DNA of 64,000 nucleotides, from assembly GCF_010119225.1 (NCBI RefSeq), contig NZ_WNKF01000006.1, forward strand, positions 1 through 64,000. The letters are read 5' to 3'. Under the pieces are notes generated by a model. The model did no database searches and was not told the origin of the DNA. It saw only the letters and a program-made list of their open reading frames with translations. A program made the translations under genes and the position numbers. Position 1 is the stretch's first letter. Each line of letters opens with the position of its first letter. The DNA comes from Cyclobacterium roseum. GTDB lineage: Bacteria; Bacteroidota; Bacteroidia; Cytophagales; Cyclobacteriaceae. Shown here in pieces: positions 63,098 through 64,000 of this stretch.

Positions 63098-63640
63098 CTA
63101 AATCATTTTTAACCGAATTGCCGTCTTTAATATGGCGGAAACACTGATAGCATCGGTGATATCACCCTGCATTACCAGTTGGAGTGCCTCCTTAAAGGGT
63201 AACCGGCGAACCTGTAGGTCCTCAGTGGCATCAAACTCCGTTTCCCCTACGGTTAAATGCTCGGCGATAAATACAAACCCTACCTCATCGGTAATGGAAT
63301 TAGACGTATGGATTTTCATCAGTTCGGTCCATTTACCTGCAGTAAGGCCGGTTTCCTCTTTTAATTCACGCCTGGCACTCTCCAGGATATCTTCTTCCAG
63401 TGGTCCTCCTCCCATGGGGATTTCCCAGGAATATTCGTCCAGTGTGTAACGAAATTGCCCTACCAGCCAGGTATGATTATCCTGATCGAGGGGCAGAATC
63501 CCAATAGCCCTGTTTTTAAAATGCACCCGTCCGTAAATGCCTTCGGCACCCGTCGGTGCCAGTACCTGATGCTCCTCTACCTGCATCCAGGGATTATCAT
63601 ATACTTCTACCGCCGAAATTTTAGTCCAGGGATTTTTCAT
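63098..63640 (-). CDS. NUDIX hydrolase (ADP-sugar pyrophosphatase-like)
   Basis: A 180-residue NUDIX protein with an intact Nudix box: G, then E five residues on, then RELKEETGL (about residues 77-99). The N-terminal YDNPWMQVEEHQVL strand pattern and WEIPMGGGPLEE resemble ADP-ribose/ADP-sugar pyrophosphatases. Mg2+-dependent hydrolysis of nucleoside diphosphate derivatives is expected. It is first in a run with MATE and SDR genes and is separated from the Lrp gene by a terminator. Confidence 0.92.
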   Translation of the reverse strand: MKNPWTKISAVEVYDNPWMQVEEHQVLAPTGAEGIYGRVHFKNRAIGILPLDQDNHTWLVGQFRYTLDEYSWEIPMGGGPLEEDILESARRELKEETGLTAGKWTELMKIHTSNSITDEVGFVFIAEHLTVGETEFDATEDLQVRRLPFKEALQLVMQGDITDAISVSAILKTAIRLKMI

Positions 63641-63643
63641 AAT

Positions 63644-63672
63644 GAAAAAAAGGGTGACCTTTAGCCACCCTT
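63644..63672 (-). terminator. Rho-independent terminator of the Lrp-family gene
   Basis: On the minus strand AAGGGTG pairs with CACCCTT around a nine-base loop, followed by a run of seven T. The stem lies 63650-63672, between the stop of the regulator (63700) and the NUDIX start (63640), so the T-run reaches almost to the NUDIX start codon. Confidence 0.8.
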
Positions 63673-63699
63673 CGTTTATTTTTGTGTGAAAATAAAAAC

Positions 63700-64000
63700 T
63701 TATGCAGGAATTGGCAGTACTTTGCTATCCTTGAATGTAGAAAGAATTACCATGGACTGCATGGAATCTACTTCTTTGATTTCACTCACCTGCTCTAGCA
63801 TCAGCTTCTGATAGGAATTGATGTCTTTGGAAATGATTTTTAAAATAAAATCTCCTGTACCCGTAATGTGGTGACATTCAATCACCTCCGGGATTTGATC
63901 GATTTCCTTCATAAAGGCATCAATATTGCCTTTATTGTGACCTATCAGCCCCACCAGGACGAATGTACTTACTCCCAATCCGATCTTTTCAGGATCCAAT
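63700..64000 (-). CDS. Lrp/AsnC family transcriptional regulator, C-terminal part
   Basis: The last 100 or so codons of a gene that enters from the right edge. The visible part begins at LDPEKIGLGVSTFVLVGL, the linker and first strand of the RAM (AsnC-type) effector domain, and continues through IPEVIECHHITGTGDFILKI and VKEVDSMQSMVILS-like ending KVLPIPA. The N-terminal helix-turn-helix domain is outside the window. Such regulators form octamers and respond to amino acids. A clear terminator follows the stop. Confidence 0.93.
   Translation of the reverse strand, partial: LDPEKIGLGVSTFVLVGLIGHNKGNIDAFMKEIDQIPEVIECHHITGTGDFILKIISKDINSYQKLMLEQVSEIKEVDSMQSMVILSTFKDSKVLPIPA

Noticed and set aside
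1-64000. Mobile elements, prophage, CRISPR, tRNA or rRNA
   Set aside because: No transposase, integrase, terminal inverted repeats, repeat-spacer array, or clover-leaf-like sequence was seen on either strand; a dedicated tRNA or RNA-family search could still find a short one in the four larger gaps.

Overview
The window is a stretch of chromosome from a member of the Bacteroidota, most likely a Cytophagales/Cyclobacteriaceae-type marine or soil bacterium; the lineage below phylum is inference. The phylum call rests on an ECF sigma/FecR/SusC/SusD locus, many lipoproteins with a Bacteroidota-style lipobox, a periplasmic beta-propeller (HTCS-like) kinase, promoters of the TTTG-N18-TAnnTTTG kind, weak or absent Shine-Dalgarno sites, and gene families typical of Cytophagales. 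No tRNA, rRNA, IS element, prophage or CRISPR array is visible. Coding density is high, and only four gaps exceed 300 bases. Both window edges cut a gene.

Region by region. (1) 1-14.5 kb, minus strand: a cell-surface-signalling locus reading sigma factor -> FecR anti-sigma -> SusC with STN domain -> SusD -> FG-GAP/ASPIC-UnbV lipoprotein -> DUF255 thioredoxin-like lipoprotein -> vanadium-haloperoxidase-family lipoprotein -> the first 46 codons of a Planctomycete-type cytochrome lipoprotein. (2) 14.9-20.8 kb: a luciferase-like flavin oxidoreductase, a stand-alone 4HB sensory membrane protein, the ferrous iron operon feoA-feoB-small Cys-rich membrane protein, and a persulfide-dioxygenase-like MBL/rhodanese protein ending at a bidirectional terminator. 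(3) 20.9-30.3 kb, minus: a three-gene signalling operon made of a 1621-residue ten-PAS/GAF histidine kinase, a CheB-CheR-PAS-histidine kinase fusion, and an Rcp1-like response regulator. (4) 30.7-39.8 kb: two small membrane proteins, an atypical pyruvate-kinase-like protein, a P-loop kinase/APH-like pair, a YiaK-type dehydrogenase, an AT-rich DUF3857/transglutaminase-like protein, a zinc alcohol dehydrogenase and a small secreted protein. (5) 39.9-43.4 kb: HemJ, SCO and a c-type cytochrome (heme/copper/respiration), a coiled-coil lipoprotein and a class IV aminotransferase. (6) 43.4-50.4 kb, minus: a compact five-gene run with two sensor kinases followed by a MacB-like ABC transporter with a His-rich permease loop and a DUF3299-like secreted protein. 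(7) 50.5-60.4 kb: sucD, then a cluster of exported redox proteins (DUF1592-type double-CXXCH protein, Tat-exported DUF1552 protein, membrane cytochrome with LRR tail, PhoPQ-related hydrolase) facing a PQQ dehydrogenase-cytochrome c fusion. (8) 60.4-64 kb: SixA-like phosphatase, then a NUDIX-MATE-SDR operon and a truncated Lrp-family regulator.

The recurring themes are envelope redox chemistry (five complete CXXCH sites in four proteins, haloperoxidase, PQQ enzyme, SCO, HemJ, Feo) and elaborate signalling (four histidine kinases, three of them with unusual architectures). The best candidates for an undescribed system are the sigma-controlled SusCD/haloperoxidase locus, the kinase-plus-metal-ABC operon at 43.4-50.4 kb, and the Planctomycete-style cytochrome cluster at 51.7-60.4 kb. 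Family assignments are from motif recognition by eye; no database search or alignment was run.
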